DNA of 64,000 bases from Candidatus Saccharimonadota bacterium (GTDB taxonomy: Bacteria > Patescibacteriota > Saccharimonadia > Saccharimonadales > Saccharimonadaceae). The stretch is taken from the NCBI GenBank assembly GCA_905372095.1, contig CAJPNK010000001.1:248001-312000 (forward strand), written 5' to 3'. Made by a program: the position numbers and the translations under genes. The notes below the pieces were generated by a model that saw only the letters and a program-made list of their open reading frames with translations, did no database searches and was not told the DNA's origin. Positions 1-8,203 of this stretch are shown in pieces; within the stretch, counting starts at the first letter, position 1, and every line of letters starts with the position of its first letter.

Positions 1-554
1 CCGAGCGCCATGTCGTAATCAATTTTTTTACGGATATTTGGATTTTCGAGATCAGCCTTGAATTTTTCTACATTCAAGCCTTTGATGTCGGAGGCTAACT
101 TCACAAAGTTTTCGGTACGAGTTGACCCAGATAATTCCACCCAGCTAGCTCGATTTTCGAAAAGCGAGTTGTGCATTTCCCAGTACTTACCTTGTAGTCC
201 AGCTGATTCGGCAGCAGCCGCCGCGGCCAGCGCGTTCGGGTGAGCGCTAGTTAGCGGATAATTGCGGAAGATAAACCCGATCTTGTCTTTGTACTTTTCA
301 ATGACTTTTTTGGTGACTGGGTAAGATGAATTGCAGCCTGGACATTGAAAATCAGCATATTCAACTAGTAGCACTTTGCTGTTGGCATTGCCATAAACAT
401 GCTCGCTAATATTGCCACTTTCGCTCGATGCTGGCTGCGCCTTCGTAGTATCGACGCTTGAAACATCAATTTGATTGCGCTGCTGTAAAAAAATCAAGCC
501 GCCAATCAATCCTACGCACATCGCCGCAAAAATAATCCATGCCTTTTTGGTCAT
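1..554 (-). CDS. DsbA-family thiol-disulfide protein (3' end outside window)
   Basis: Reads leftward off the window edge. The start is set by a good ribosome site (GGAGG) six bases before an ATG at 554. The protein begins MTKKAWIIFAAMCVGLIGGL, a single N-terminal membrane anchor or uncleaved signal. It then runs through a polar linker to EYADFQCPGCNSSYPV, the thioredoxin-fold active site with a CPGC motif. This matches the DsbA/Thioredoxin_4 family (bacterial DsbA-like exported oxidoreductases). The likely role is forming or exchanging disulfides in exported proteins; the cysteine-rich surface protein at 5852 is one plausible client (inference). The C-terminal part of the fold is cut off, so full length and the cis-proline loop cannot be checked. 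Confidence 0.85.
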   Translation of the reverse strand, partial: MTKKAWIIFAAMCVGLIGGLIFLQQRNQIDVSSVDTTKAQPASSESGNISEHVYGNANSKVLLVEYADFQCPGCNSSYPVTKKVIEKYKDKIGFIFRNYPLTSAHPNALAAAAAAESAGLQGKYWEMHNSLFENRASWVELSGSTRTENFVKLASDIKGLNVEKFKADLENPNIRKKIDYDMAL

Positions 555-627
555 ATTTCCTCCGCTTATTACTGGAGGTTATTATACTGCTTATGAGCTC
601 GCCAATCAAGCGGGCTTGCGGTACAAT

Positions 628-1653
628 ATGTGTATGCGGTTATTCTTAGCGATTTTGTTTGTGATGATTACCTTAGCTTTGATAGCGGTGACGTCAATTT
701 CGCCGCGCCGAACAAAACTGTCGATGTACGAGCTAGAACGCCGCCGTCGTAAGGGCGACACCGCAGCGGCTGATGAATTACGGCGAATACTACTGCTTGA
801 TGATATTGTATCGCTGCGTAAGGCAACCGAAGCTCTACTACTGGTTCTGGCGGTATTATCGGCAGTGTCGGCGTTTGGTTTTTTTATCGGCGTAGCTATT
901 AGCGTGATGACGTCTTTAGTATATAGTAGAATTGCTCATTCTGATTGGTTGGTACAAATGGTCGACGGTTATTACCGGCGGATAGAGCCGAGATTGCTGA
1001 CTTTCGTCGAGCGGCATCCGCGCTTGGGGCAAGTTTTGCGCAGTGTTAATGTGCAGAATGAGCCGAATATTCTTAGCTCGCGGGAAGAACTTGAGCATTT
1101 GATACGCGAATCATCGGGAATATTGTCGCTTGAAGAGAAAAAACTAATCAATAATGCCCTGCATTTTCATGAAAAAACCGTCGAAGAGGTAATGACGCCG
1201 CGCGGCGTGATGAATACAGTAGCTAAGGAAGATGTGATTGGGCCGTTGCTGCTTGATGAACTGCATAAGACTGGCCATAGCCGCTTCCCGGTGACTGACG
1301 GTGATATTGACCATATTGTTGGTATTCTGCATATTCGTAGCTTACTGACGCTTGATAACGGTAAGAAAACTAGCCGTGTTGAAACGGCGATGGACAAGAA
1401 GGTCTACTTTATTAATCAAAGCCAGAAGCTAGAACGTGCTCTGTCGGCCTTTATCAAGACGCGGCATCATATGTTTATTGTTGTTAATGACTATCGCGAG
1501 ACAGCGGGTATTCTAACGCTCGAGGATACATTAGAGGCGTTGCTTGGTCGTAAAATCCTCGATGAATTTGATGTAGTTGACGATTTGCGCGTGCTAGCGG
1601 CGCGTAATCCGAACAAAAATAATAAGAGTCCATCGGCTACTGACGTCAAATAA
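628..1653 (+). CDS. CNNM/CBS-pair membrane protein (HlyC/CorC-like)
   Basis: A protein of about 341 residues with an N-terminal transmembrane helix (MRLFLAILFVMITLALIAV), a second hydrophobic stretch near residues 70-100, and a C-terminal soluble half with a CBS pair (EEVMTPRGVMNTV... ...AGILTLEDTLEALLG). This is the order found in DUF21/CNNM transporters linked to divalent cation export or metal tolerance. The membrane part looks shorter than the usual four-helix DUF21 domain. An upstream in-frame ATG at 475 would overlap the divergent DsbA-like gene, so the ATG at 628 (or 634) is preferred; a TACAAT box sits immediately before it. The C-terminal transporter-associated domain of longer relatives is absent. 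Confidence 0.75.
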   Translation: MCMRLFLAILFVMITLALIAVTSISPRRTKLSMYELERRRRKGDTAAADELRRILLLDDIVSLRKATEALLLVLAVLSAVSAFGFFIGVAISVMTSLVYSRIAHSDWLVQMVDGYYRRIEPRLLTFVERHPRLGQVLRSVNVQNEPNILSSREELEHLIRESSGILSLEEKKLINNALHFHEKTVEEVMTPRGVMNTVAKEDVIGPLLLDELHKTGHSRFPVTDGDIDHIVGILHIRSLLTLDNGKKTSRVETAMDKKVYFINQSQKLERALSAFIKTRHHMFIVVNDYRETAGILTLEDTLEALLGRKILDEFDVVDDLRVLAARNPNKNNKSPSATDVK

Positions 1654-1663
1654 GTTAGTAATT

Positions 1664-1690
1664 TTAGCACTCTTGCACTTCGAGTGCTAA
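1664..1690 (+). promoter_or_regulatory. CIRCE operator with embedded -35 box, upstream of dnaJ
   Basis: Perfect inverted repeat TTAGCACTC-N9-GAGTGCTAA, the consensus HrcA operator. The nine-base spacer contains TTGCAC (1673-1678). A TATACT -10 box follows at 1696-1701 with a 17-base spacer, and the dnaJ ATG is 8 bases further on. HrcA bound here would cover the -35 element, so dnaJ should be a heat-shock gene repressed by HrcA (encoded at 57153). Confidence 0.97.
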
Positions 1691-1709
1691 CGCGCTATAC
1701 TATAGCAAT

Positions 1710-2825
1710 ATGGCAAAGCGCGACTATTATGAAGTACTAGGTATCAGCAAAAACGCCTCTGAAGACGAAGTCAAGAAAGCTTTTCGCAAGCTGGCTGTTA
1801 AGTATCACCCCGACAAAGAAGGCGGCAGCGAAGAGAAATTCAAAGAGATTAACGAAGCTTACGAAGTTCTCAAAGACAAGCAAAAACGTCAACGTTACGA
1901 CCAGTTCGGTCATGCTGGCGTAGGCGGTTCTGGCGGCGGTGCTGGTTACAGCGGTAATCCTTTTGAAGGTTTTGGCGGTTTCGCCCAAGGTCAAAATATT
2001 AATTTCGATTTTGGCGAAGGCTTGGGCGATATTTTCAGTCAGTTTTTTGGCGGGCCGTCCGGGCAATCGCGCCGCAATAGCCGGCCGCGCGGGCGCGATG
2101 TTGAAACGCGCGTTACTTTGACTTTCGAAGAAGCGGTGTTTGGTAAAGATGTCGAGATTGCGTTAATGATTAACGATGAATGCGAGCATTGCCACGGTAC
2201 GACCGTCGAGCCGGGTTTCGAGATGAAAACTTGTCCAGATTGCCAAGGCGCTGGCCAGCGTGTCCGCACAATGAACACGATGTTTGGCCCGATCCAACAA
2301 GCGGTAGTTTGCGAAACCTGTAAAGGCCGCGGTAAAATACCCGAGAAAGAATGCACAGTTTGCCATGGCTCTGGTGTGCAGCGCCGCGAGCAGAAAATCA
2401 CTGTCAAAATTCCAGCAGGTATTGATGACGGTTCGACGATTCGTTTGCGCGAGCGCGGTGAAGCGATTGCCGACGGCGATCGTGGTGATTTATACATCAA
2501 TATTCGCGTTAAAGCGCATAAGAAGTTTACCCGCGAGGGCGATTTGATTCTTAGCCAAGAACATATCGGTATGGTTGATGCGGCACTCGGTACTGAAATT
2601 GACGTTGAGACAGTCGACGGCATAATTACCATGAAGGTACCGGCCGGTACGCAGTCGGGTACTGATTTTAAATTGTCTGGCCATGGCGTGCCATACCCGC
2701 GCAGCGAACGGCGCGGCGCCCATATCGTTAGCATTATTGTCGATACACCGACTAAACTGTCTAAAAAGCAGCGTGAACTGTTAGAGCAATTCGAAGCCTC
2801 TAAAAAACGCGGTATTTTCTCGTGA
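1710..2825 (+). CDS. dnaJ: Chaperone DnaJ (type I Hsp40)
   Basis: Full-length 371-residue DnaJ. It has a J domain at residues 1-70 with the HPD motif (KYHPDKEGG), then a Gly/Phe-rich region (about 70-125). A zinc domain follows with four CxxCxGxG-like motifs (CEHCHGTT, CPDCQGAG, CETCKGRG, CTVCHGSG). The C-terminal substrate-binding domains end in RGIFS. It stimulates DnaK ATPase and delivers unfolded clients. The partner genes hrcA/grpE and dnaK lie 55-60 kb away but share the same CIRCE-type promoter. No ribosome site is visible and the -10 box is 8 bases from the ATG, so the mRNA is probably leaderless. Confidence 0.97.
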   Translation: MAKRDYYEVLGISKNASEDEVKKAFRKLAVKYHPDKEGGSEEKFKEINEAYEVLKDKQKRQRYDQFGHAGVGGSGGGAGYSGNPFEGFGGFAQGQNINFDFGEGLGDIFSQFFGGPSGQSRRNSRPRGRDVETRVTLTFEEAVFGKDVEIALMINDECEHCHGTTVEPGFEMKTCPDCQGAGQRVRTMNTMFGPIQQAVVCETCKGRGKIPEKECTVCHGSGVQRREQKITVKIPAGIDDGSTIRLRERGEAIADGDRGDLYINIRVKAHKKFTREGDLILSQEHIGMVDAALGTEIDVETVDGIITMKVPAGTQSGTDFKLSGHGVPYPRSERRGAHIVSIIVDTPTKLSKKQRELLEQFEASKKRGIFS

Positions 2826-2841
2826 GACACAGGCTTTTAAC

Positions 2842-2870
2842 TTGCCATCGTACATAGACGACATGATAAA
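2842..2870 (+). promoter_or_regulatory. Promoter of the membrane-protein gene at 2879
   Basis: TTGCCA at 2842-2847, 17-base spacer, GATAAA at 2865-2870. The ATG follows 8 bases after the -10 box, predicting a leaderless transcript. Confidence 0.55.
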
Positions 2871-2878
2871 ATAAAAGC

Positions 2879-3367
2879 ATGACTTTTACTATCGTTCTAG
2901 CAATAGTCTTTGGTGTGTTGTTTTTGTTGGCATATATGACGCGCCGGCGATTCGGCGTATTGACGCTAGCGCTAGCAGCTGGTTCAATCTTGGCTGATTT
3001 GTGGAGTAGCGAGGCAACGCCATACGTTGCTAATTTTGGCATCGTTATCATCCGTCCGCCGTTAGTAGATGTGGTGGCGGTTATATTAACTCTAGCACCT
3101 TCACTGATATTACTATTCAGCGGGCCGGCGGCTAGTAACAAATTTCAGCGAATTGGCGGGTCAGTGATATTTGCAGTGTTAGCTGTGGTATTAATGTTTG
3201 AGCCGCTAGAAAATGCGCTAGTGGTTGATGAGTTCGGCAAGCAAATCGTCAGCCGTATTAATGCGTCTTATGCTATTATCGTGACTGTGTGCCTGGTGCT
3301 GTCGATAATTGATGTGTTGCAAACTCATGTGCGGCGCAACGAATCAAAAAAGAAGAGTAAAGAATAA
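2879..3367 (+). CDS. Multi-pass membrane protein of unknown function
   Basis: A 162-residue protein with about four hydrophobic segments (residues 2-20, 28-45, 65-82, 95-110, and another near 128-148). It ends in a highly basic cytoplasmic tail (HVRRNESKKKSKE). The layout resembles small CvpA-like membrane proteins, but I see no diagnostic residues and do not assign a family. It lies alone between dnaJ and the tRNA-Lys terminator with its own promoter. Confidence 0.7.
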   Translation: MTFTIVLAIVFGVLFLLAYMTRRRFGVLTLALAAGSILADLWSSEATPYVANFGIVIIRPPLVDVVAVILTLAPSLILLFSGPAASNKFQRIGGSVIFAVLAVVLMFEPLENALVVDEFGKQIVSRINASYAIIVTVCLVLSIIDVLQTHVRRNESKKKSKE

Positions 3368-3384
3368 AGACAGCTAAAAAATAA

Positions 3385-3409
3385 AAGACCTTCACGCTGA
3401 GGAGGTCTT
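3385..3409 (-). terminator. Rho-independent terminator of tRNA-Lys
   Basis: Stem AAGACCT/AGGTCTT with an 11-base loop. Read on the - strand it is followed by TTTTATTTTTTAG, a good T tract just past the tRNA 3' end. It may also stop the + strand gene ending at 3367. Confidence 0.75.
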
Positions 3410-3422
3410 CTTATTCTTGAAA

Positions 3423-3499
3423 TGGAGGGCCCAGTGAGGCTTGAACTCACGACACCCTGCTTAAAAGGCAGGTGCTCTAACCAGCTGAGCTATGGGCCC
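3423..3499 (-). tRNA. tRNA-Lys (anticodon TTT)
   Basis: Complete cloverleaf on the - strand: acceptor GGGCCCA, D arm TAGCTCAGCTGGTTAGAGC, anticodon loop CTTTTAA between CCTGC and GCAGG, and T arm GTTCAAGCC. CCA is encoded in the DNA. Anticodon TTT gives lysine. Confidence 0.97.
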
Positions 3500-3510
3500 G
3501 AGTAAATCTT

Positions 3511-3539
3511 ACTATACAGTTTGCGGCGAGTCGTGTCAA
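3511..3539 (-). promoter_or_regulatory. Promoter of tRNA-Lys
   Basis: On the - strand, consensus TTGACA (complement of 3534-3539), a 17-base spacer and TATAGT (complement of 3511-3516), ending 11 bases before the tRNA 5' end. It overlaps the region where the divergent comEC gene must start. Confidence 0.85.
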
Positions 3540-3558
3540 GCTATGCTACTATCGAAAT

Positions 3559-4998
3559 ATGAGATGGTTGGGCGAGCGGCTTCATCCAATGTGGCATATT
3601 GCCGCTTTATGCTACGGGCTAGTTAGCGGCGTGGTATTGGCGCAATGGTGGAACGGGGCTAGCTGGTGGTTAATTATTGCATCCATCCCGCTGATTAGTT
3701 TAGCTTTTTGGCAGCGGCGGCGGATTTTGTTAATTTTGATGCTAGGTGCGGGCTTGTTGGTTGGACTGGCTCGCGGCTCTAGCGATCAAGCGCAGTTACA
3801 GTTATATAAACCGCTGTATGGCCAGTCGGTGCAATTAACCGGCATAGTGCGGGATGACGCAGATAACGTAGCTGGTAGTACTAGACTGCAAATAACTTAT
3901 ATCAAAATGGACGAGACGTCTTTACCTGGCCAAATTTGGTTGTCGCTGCGCGGTAATCCAGCAATTAAACGCGGTGATGAACTTGCTTTGCGCGGTGTAT
4001 TGAAGCCGGGTTTTGGCAATTTCGCGGCAGTATTAGCAAGGGCGAAGCTTGACAGTGTCAAGCGAACATCTGGCGGCGATCCAGCACTAGAGTTGCGCGA
4101 TACTTTTGCTGATGGCGTACATAAAGCGATTGGTGACCCAGCGGCTAGTTTAGGCATTGGCTTTTTATTGGGTAAGAAAAGTATGCTGCCAGATGATCTA
4201 CTGGAGGCTTTGAAGATTGCTGGTCTGACCCATATCATTGTAGCGAGCGGTTACAATTTAACAATTCTGGTACGTTTGGCGCGGCGGCTATTCGCAAAAA
4301 TATCAAAATATTTAGCGACACTAGTTAGCTGTAGCTTGGTGCTGGGTTTTATCGCTATGACTGGCGCTAGCCCGAGCATGGTGCGCGCTGGGCTTGTTAC
4401 TGGATTAAGCTTGCTAGCATGGTATGTCGGCCGAAAGTTTCATCCAGTTGTTTTGCTGGGGCTAGTATCGGCAATAACGGTATTGTGTAATCCGGGTTAT
4501 GCTTGGGGAGACATGGGTTGGATTCTAAGTTTTGCAGCATTCGCTGGTGTGATTATCGTGGCGCCAGTGGTGACGGCCTATTTCTTCTCGACTGATAAAG
4601 TCCCAGCTATCATTCAAATTCTGTTAGAAACATTAGCGGCACAGCTGGTAACTGCGCCGATTATCATGGCAGCCTTTGGGCAGTTGAGTGTAATTTCGTT
4701 GTTGGCGAATATCCTGGTTGGTCCGTTTATACCGTTGGCGATGTTGCTAACATCAATAGGTGGCGTTAGCGGGCTGATTATTCCATCAATAGCGCACGTC
4801 ATTGGCTGGCCAGCGCAGATGATGCTTGATGCGATGGTTGTAGTAGTGAATTGGTGTGCTGAGCAATCTTGGGCTGCAGTTGAACTGCAAGTACCGTGGT
4901 GGATAGCGGTGCTATGGTACGGTTTGATAATTGCGGCAGTGTGGTTCATGAAATGGAGTAGCGGCTATCGACTGCGCGACGCTTCGATAGTGACATAA
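3559..4998 (+). CDS. comEC: ComEC/Rec2-type competence membrane protein, no C-terminal hydrolase domain
   Basis: A 479-residue polytopic membrane protein. N-terminal helices are followed by an OB-like soluble stretch (QSVQLTGIVRDDADN...) and the Competence domain core (GLTHIIVASGYNLTILVRL, GASPSMVRAG, WGDMGWILSFAAFAGVI). In the family ComEC forms the channel that moves single-stranded DNA across the inner membrane. The metallo-beta-lactamase-like nuclease domain found at the end of many ComEC proteins is absent; the gene ends after the last helix with RLRDASIVT. With the type IV pilus genes at 15.5-21.6 kb and recA, it suggests natural DNA uptake. The start ATG is preceded by TACTAT six bases upstream. 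Confidence 0.9.
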   Translation: MRWLGERLHPMWHIAALCYGLVSGVVLAQWWNGASWWLIIASIPLISLAFWQRRRILLILMLGAGLLVGLARGSSDQAQLQLYKPLYGQSVQLTGIVRDDADNVAGSTRLQITYIKMDETSLPGQIWLSLRGNPAIKRGDELALRGVLKPGFGNFAAVLARAKLDSVKRTSGGDPALELRDTFADGVHKAIGDPAASLGIGFLLGKKSMLPDDLLEALKIAGLTHIIVASGYNLTILVRLARRLFAKISKYLATLVSCSLVLGFIAMTGASPSMVRAGLVTGLSLLAWYVGRKFHPVVLLGLVSAITVLCNPGYAWGDMGWILSFAAFAGVIIVAPVVTAYFFSTDKVPAIIQILLETLAAQLVTAPIIMAAFGQLSVISLLANILVGPFIPLAMLLTSIGGVSGLIIPSIAHVIGWPAQMMLDAMVVVVNWCAEQSWAAVELQVPWWIAVLWYGLIIAAVWFMKWSSGYRLRDASIVT

Positions 4999-5057
4999 CA
5001 GGGCTCATTTGCTATTATATAAGTAAGCATTTATCAATAAACTAACGAGGAGTAGTC

Positions 5058-5783
5058 ATGTCAGGACATAGTAAGTGGGCGACAACACATCGTCAAAAAG
5101 CTGTTGTTGATGCTAAACGCGGTGCGATTTTCACTAAAATTGGCAACCAGATCGCTATCGCAGCGCGGGCTGGCACTGACCCCACAATGAACTCTAGTCT
5201 AGCGATGGCTATCGAAAAAGCTAAGGCGGCAAATATGCCGGCTGCCAATATTCAGCGGGCGATCGACCGGGTTGCCGACAAAAATTCAGCAGCGCTAGAA
5301 GAAATTACTTACGAAGGTTATGGTCCTGGCGGCGTAGGGATTATCATTGAAACAGCCACTGATAACCGTAATCGAACTTTGCCAGAGGTGAAATTGGCTT
5401 TAACTAAAAACGGCGGTTCAATGGCTGATGCTGGCAGCGTGACGTTTCAATTTGACCGCAAAGGGGTTATTCGGGTGGCAGCAAGCGGCGAAGAAGCATT
5501 GTTGCAAGTACTTGACGCAGGCGCCGAAGATGCTGTTGAGGCTGATGGTAAACTAATTGTCTATACTGGCATGAAAGATTTAGCGAGCGTTCGCAAGGCG
5601 TTGCTTGATGCAGGTATGACCATCGAGGAAGCCGAGTTGCAATACATTGCCAAAAATGATGTGCCTATCAGCGATGCTGAAACCGCTCGCAAAGTAATAA
5701 AAATTATTGACGCGCTCGACGATCTTGATGATGTGGTAAATGTTTATACGAATGCCGATATTACTGCTGATATTAACGATTAG
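5058..5783 (+). CDS. yebC: YebC/PmpR (TACO1) family regulator or translation factor
   Basis: A 241-residue protein starting MSGHSKWATTHRQKAVVDAK, the hallmark N-terminus of YebC/TACO1. The usual core follows (GYGPGGVGIIIETATDNRNRT, KNGGSMADAGSVTFQFDRKG). Family members bind DNA as transcriptional regulators and/or help ribosomes through proline-rich stretches. Ribosome site GAGGAG lies 7 bases before the ATG. In many genomes yebC neighbours ruvC/ruvA/ruvB; here ruvC, ruvA and ruvB follow within 7 kb, interrupted by two large envelope genes. Confidence 0.95.
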   Translation: MSGHSKWATTHRQKAVVDAKRGAIFTKIGNQIAIAARAGTDPTMNSSLAMAIEKAKAANMPAANIQRAIDRVADKNSAALEEITYEGYGPGGVGIIIETATDNRNRTLPEVKLALTKNGGSMADAGSVTFQFDRKGVIRVAASGEEALLQVLDAGAEDAVEADGKLIVYTGMKDLASVRKALLDAGMTIEEAELQYIAKNDVPISDAETARKVIKIIDALDDLDDVVNVYTNADITADIND

Positions 5784-5851
5784 TTGACTTTTAAGCTTAC
5801 CTTCATGTAGATTATAAGTATACATGGTATTTATAATTGCTAGGAGGCCTG

Positions 5852-7693
5852 ATGCGATGTCTAAAACTCGTCATTTTGATAGCAACTATAACTCTTCAGC
5901 CAGTATTTTCGGGGTTGGCAGCGGCAGATGCTGTATCGACGGCAGCTGTTTCGCCGGATAACACGCTAAGCATTGCGAGCGAAAACAATAGCGAGAATTT
6001 ACCAACCGCTAAACAAGAGGAAAATCTCGGTAAGTCTAACGAGCCGCTAATTAATAAAGAAAATTCTAATTCACTGCCAGCTGCGAACGATGGGAAGACA
6101 CTCCCGCGGCAGACTGCTGAAAACAAAACCGCTGCCAAGCCTGCTGAAATCCCGCCGCCGGTCCCGTTAAACCCTACTAATGCCAACGAAACTGTAGATA
6201 AAATAACAACATTGCCGTCACCGTTGTTAGCAGAAAATGATGTTGTAGTCTCAGCGTTTAAAACTGATCCAAAATACGGCTATGCGGCGATAGAACTTTA
6301 CAATACTAGTGATAAATTTTTCGATCTAGGACAGATGTCGCTAGAACTACGTTACGCAACAGCGGAAGCTGATTTTGTTTGTAATGCTAAATTGCGAGAT
6401 TATCTGCGACCGAAGAGTTATTTAACGCTGTACAACTCGAACTTGTCGCATGCGGATGATACATTGCTTTTAGCGGGCTGTCCAACTCCAAATAGTGATG
6501 CTTTGTATGACAAAGAGATAAATGTTTATCAAGCTGGCCAGCTGGTTGAGGCGGTTCGAATTAACAACACCGATCTCGGCAAATATCAAAATGATATTTG
6601 GGAGCGTAAAGGCTGGAGTGCGTCTTATCGAACCGGCGTCTTTAAAACTGATTTTCGTAAACGAGTGACTGGCAATATGATATCAAGTGATTTGTACCAT
6701 TTGCCGCCGACGCCAACTTTACAGATTCTAGAAATTTTACCGAATCCAGCAGATTGTGCTACGGCTGACCCGAACCTTGCTTGTCATAGCTATGTCAAGG
6801 TTAAAAATGTTGGTCAAAGCCCAATAGACTTATCGTCATACCGCTTGCGCAGCGGCAACCAAGAGGTATCAGATTCTACTAATAATCTTTCGAAGTTATC
6901 GGGCATGGTTCTGCCGGGTAAAATCTTTCTTATATCGGGGAAGACGCTGCATCTTGACAAGGCATCTGGAACAGTGTGGTTGCAAGATGCCAACGGGTTA
7001 ACTACCTATAAGAACGGCGTGATACCGTATGAGAAAGCCGATAGTGCTAGCAACAAAGGGCGATCTTGGGCGTACGATACTAAAACTGCGACTTGGCGCT
7101 GGGCGACACCGAGTCCAGGTAGCGAGGGCAATGATTTTACGCCTAAACTTAATTATGGTAAGGGTAGCCTGAAAGCGTTGTCGGCTAAACCAAAAATAAA
7201 AATGTTGAAACCATGCCGCGATGACCAATATCGCAGTGAAGAGACTGGCCGCTGCCGCAATATTGTTCAGAACAAGAAAAAAACCGTTGTTTTGAAACCT
7301 TGCAAAGAAGGTCAATATCGCAGCGAGGAGACCGGACGTTGTCGTTCAATTGCCAAGGCAGCTGCAGCGGTTCTGAAACCGTGTAAAGAGGGCCAATTCC
7401 GTAACCCAGAAACTGGCCGCTGCAAGAAGATTGCTTCTGTTGACGATCTACCCAAACCGTGCAAAGCAGGCTGGGAGCGTAATCCTTCAACTGGCCGCTG
7501 CCGCAAAATCAAGAAAGCTAGTAATACATTAGCGGCTTATCCAGTGCAGCCAGTAACAGTCCAGCAAACTAATCCAGCAGTGTGGTGGACGATTGGCGGA
7601 CTAGCCTTGGCGGGTGTTAGTTATGGTGTCTGGGAATGGCGCACTGAAATTAAGCGTGGCTTGAGAAAAGCTATTCGATTTGGCAGGAAGTGA
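5852..7693 (+). CDS. Secreted lamin-tail-domain surface protein with four PC...TGRCR repeats
   Basis: A 613-residue protein whose start follows AGGAGG. It has a signal peptide (MRCLKLVILIATITLQPVFS), an Asn/Pro-rich linker to about residue 130, and two lamin-tail-like beta domains. The first begins VVSAFKTDPKYGYAAIELYN; the second begins LQILEILPNPADC, near residues 290-410. Four short cysteine repeats follow (residues 450-555), then a C-terminal membrane helix (WWTIGGLALAGVSYGVW) and a basic tail. Lamin-tail domains are common in Patescibacteria exported proteins and probably mediate binding at the surface. It is likely anchored by the C-terminal helix with the bulk outside. The role in host contact is inference; no enzymatic residues are seen. 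Confidence 0.75.
   Translation: MRCLKLVILIATITLQPVFSGLAAADAVSTAAVSPDNTLSIASENNSENLPTAKQEENLGKSNEPLINKENSNSLPAANDGKTLPRQTAENKTAAKPAEIPPPVPLNPTNANETVDKITTLPSPLLAENDVVVSAFKTDPKYGYAAIELYNTSDKFFDLGQMSLELRYATAEADFVCNAKLRDYLRPKSYLTLYNSNLSHADDTLLLAGCPTPNSDALYDKEINVYQAGQLVEAVRINNTDLGKYQNDIWERKGWSASYRTGVFKTDFRKRVTGNMISSDLYHLPPTPTLQILEILPNPADCATADPNLACHSYVKVKNVGQSPIDLSSYRLRSGNQEVSDSTNNLSKLSGMVLPGKIFLISGKTLHLDKASGTVWLQDANGLTTYKNGVIPYEKADSASNKGRSWAYDTKTATWRWATPSPGSEGNDFTPKLNYGKGSLKALSAKPKIKMLKPCRDDQYRSEETGRCRNIVQNKKKTVVLKPCKEGQYRSEETGRCRSIAKAAAAVLKPCKEGQFRNPETGRCKKIASVDDLPKPCKAGWERNPSTGRCRKIKKASNTLAAYPVQPVTVQQTNPAVWWTIGGLALAGVSYGVWEWRTEIKRGLRKAIRFGRK
7207..7512 (+). repeat. Four tandem cysteine repeats, KPC-x5-(R)-x4-TGRC(R/K)-I
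   Basis: Units begin at about 7207, 7297, 7375 and 7456, each encoding KPCxxxxxRxxxTGRC followed by (R/K) and (K/N/S)I. The two cysteines are 15 residues apart in every copy. The pattern resembles the '2-cysteine adaptor' motif known from large DNA viruses (recalled, not searched). Confidence 0.85.
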
Positions 7694-7704
7694 TCCATAC
7701 CAGC

Positions 7705-8184
7705 ATGCGAATCATCGGAATTGATCCTGGTACAGGTATTCTCGGATTTGGCGTAATTGATGTCAACGGTGGTAGAACGAGGCTAGTTACGGCTGGAGTG
7801 ATCACTACGCCAGCACACACGCCATTACCAGATCGCCTTGAAGAGATCTACTCAGGATTAACCGATATTATTAAAGAGACGCAGCCGGATGTTATGTCGG
7901 TTGAGAAACTGTTTTTTACCAAGAATATTACGACAGCAATCAGCGTCGCCGAGGCGCGCGGCGTAGCAATATTGACAGGCCGTCAAGCGAAATTGCCAAT
8001 TCACGAATACACGCCGAATGAAATCAAAAAATCAATCACTGGTTACGGTGCCGCTAAAAAGCCGCAAATTCAAGAAATGGTGCGTATTCAGCTAGGGTTG
8101 CAAGAGGTGCCGAAGCCTGATGATTGCGCTGACGCATTGGCGGCAGCTTTAACGCATGCGTTTATGAGCCGTATTGAAGCGTAA
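7705..8184 (+). CDS. ruvC: Holliday junction endonuclease RuvC
   Basis: A 159-residue protein starting MRIIGIDPGTGILGFGVID, with the first catalytic Asp in GIDPG. The later motifs are MSVEKLFF (catalytic Glu), and PKPDDCADALAAALTHA (final acidic pair). It resolves four-way junctions together with RuvAB, encoded downstream at 10733-12335. A GTG at 7690 overlapping the previous stop could also start the gene, but it would add five residues before the conserved N-terminus, so the ATG is preferred. Confidence 0.95.
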   Translation: MRIIGIDPGTGILGFGVIDVNGGRTRLVTAGVITTPAHTPLPDRLEEIYSGLTDIIKETQPDVMSVEKLFFTKNITTAISVAEARGVAILTGRQAKLPIHEYTPNEIKKSITGYGAAKKPQIQEMVRIQLGLQEVPKPDDCADALAAALTHAFMSRIEA

Positions 8185-8189
8185 GGTGA

Positions 8190-8195
8190 TATAAT
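8190..8195 (+). promoter_or_regulatory. -10 box of the penicillin-binding protein gene
   Basis: TATAAT, 8 bases before the ATG at 8204, with no ribosome site between. No convincing -35 is seen. Confidence 0.5.
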
Positions 8196-8203
8196 GGTAG
8201 GTG

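Noticed and set aside
475..627. N-terminal extension of the CBS protein from ATG 475
   Set aside because: It would overlap the divergent DsbA-like gene and its ribosome site; the residues are not membrane-protein-like and the family N-terminus fits 628/634.
2039..2830. 263-codon frame on the - strand opposite dnaJ
   Set aside because: Shadow of a strongly coding gene; low-complexity basic/Ser composition and no ribosome site.
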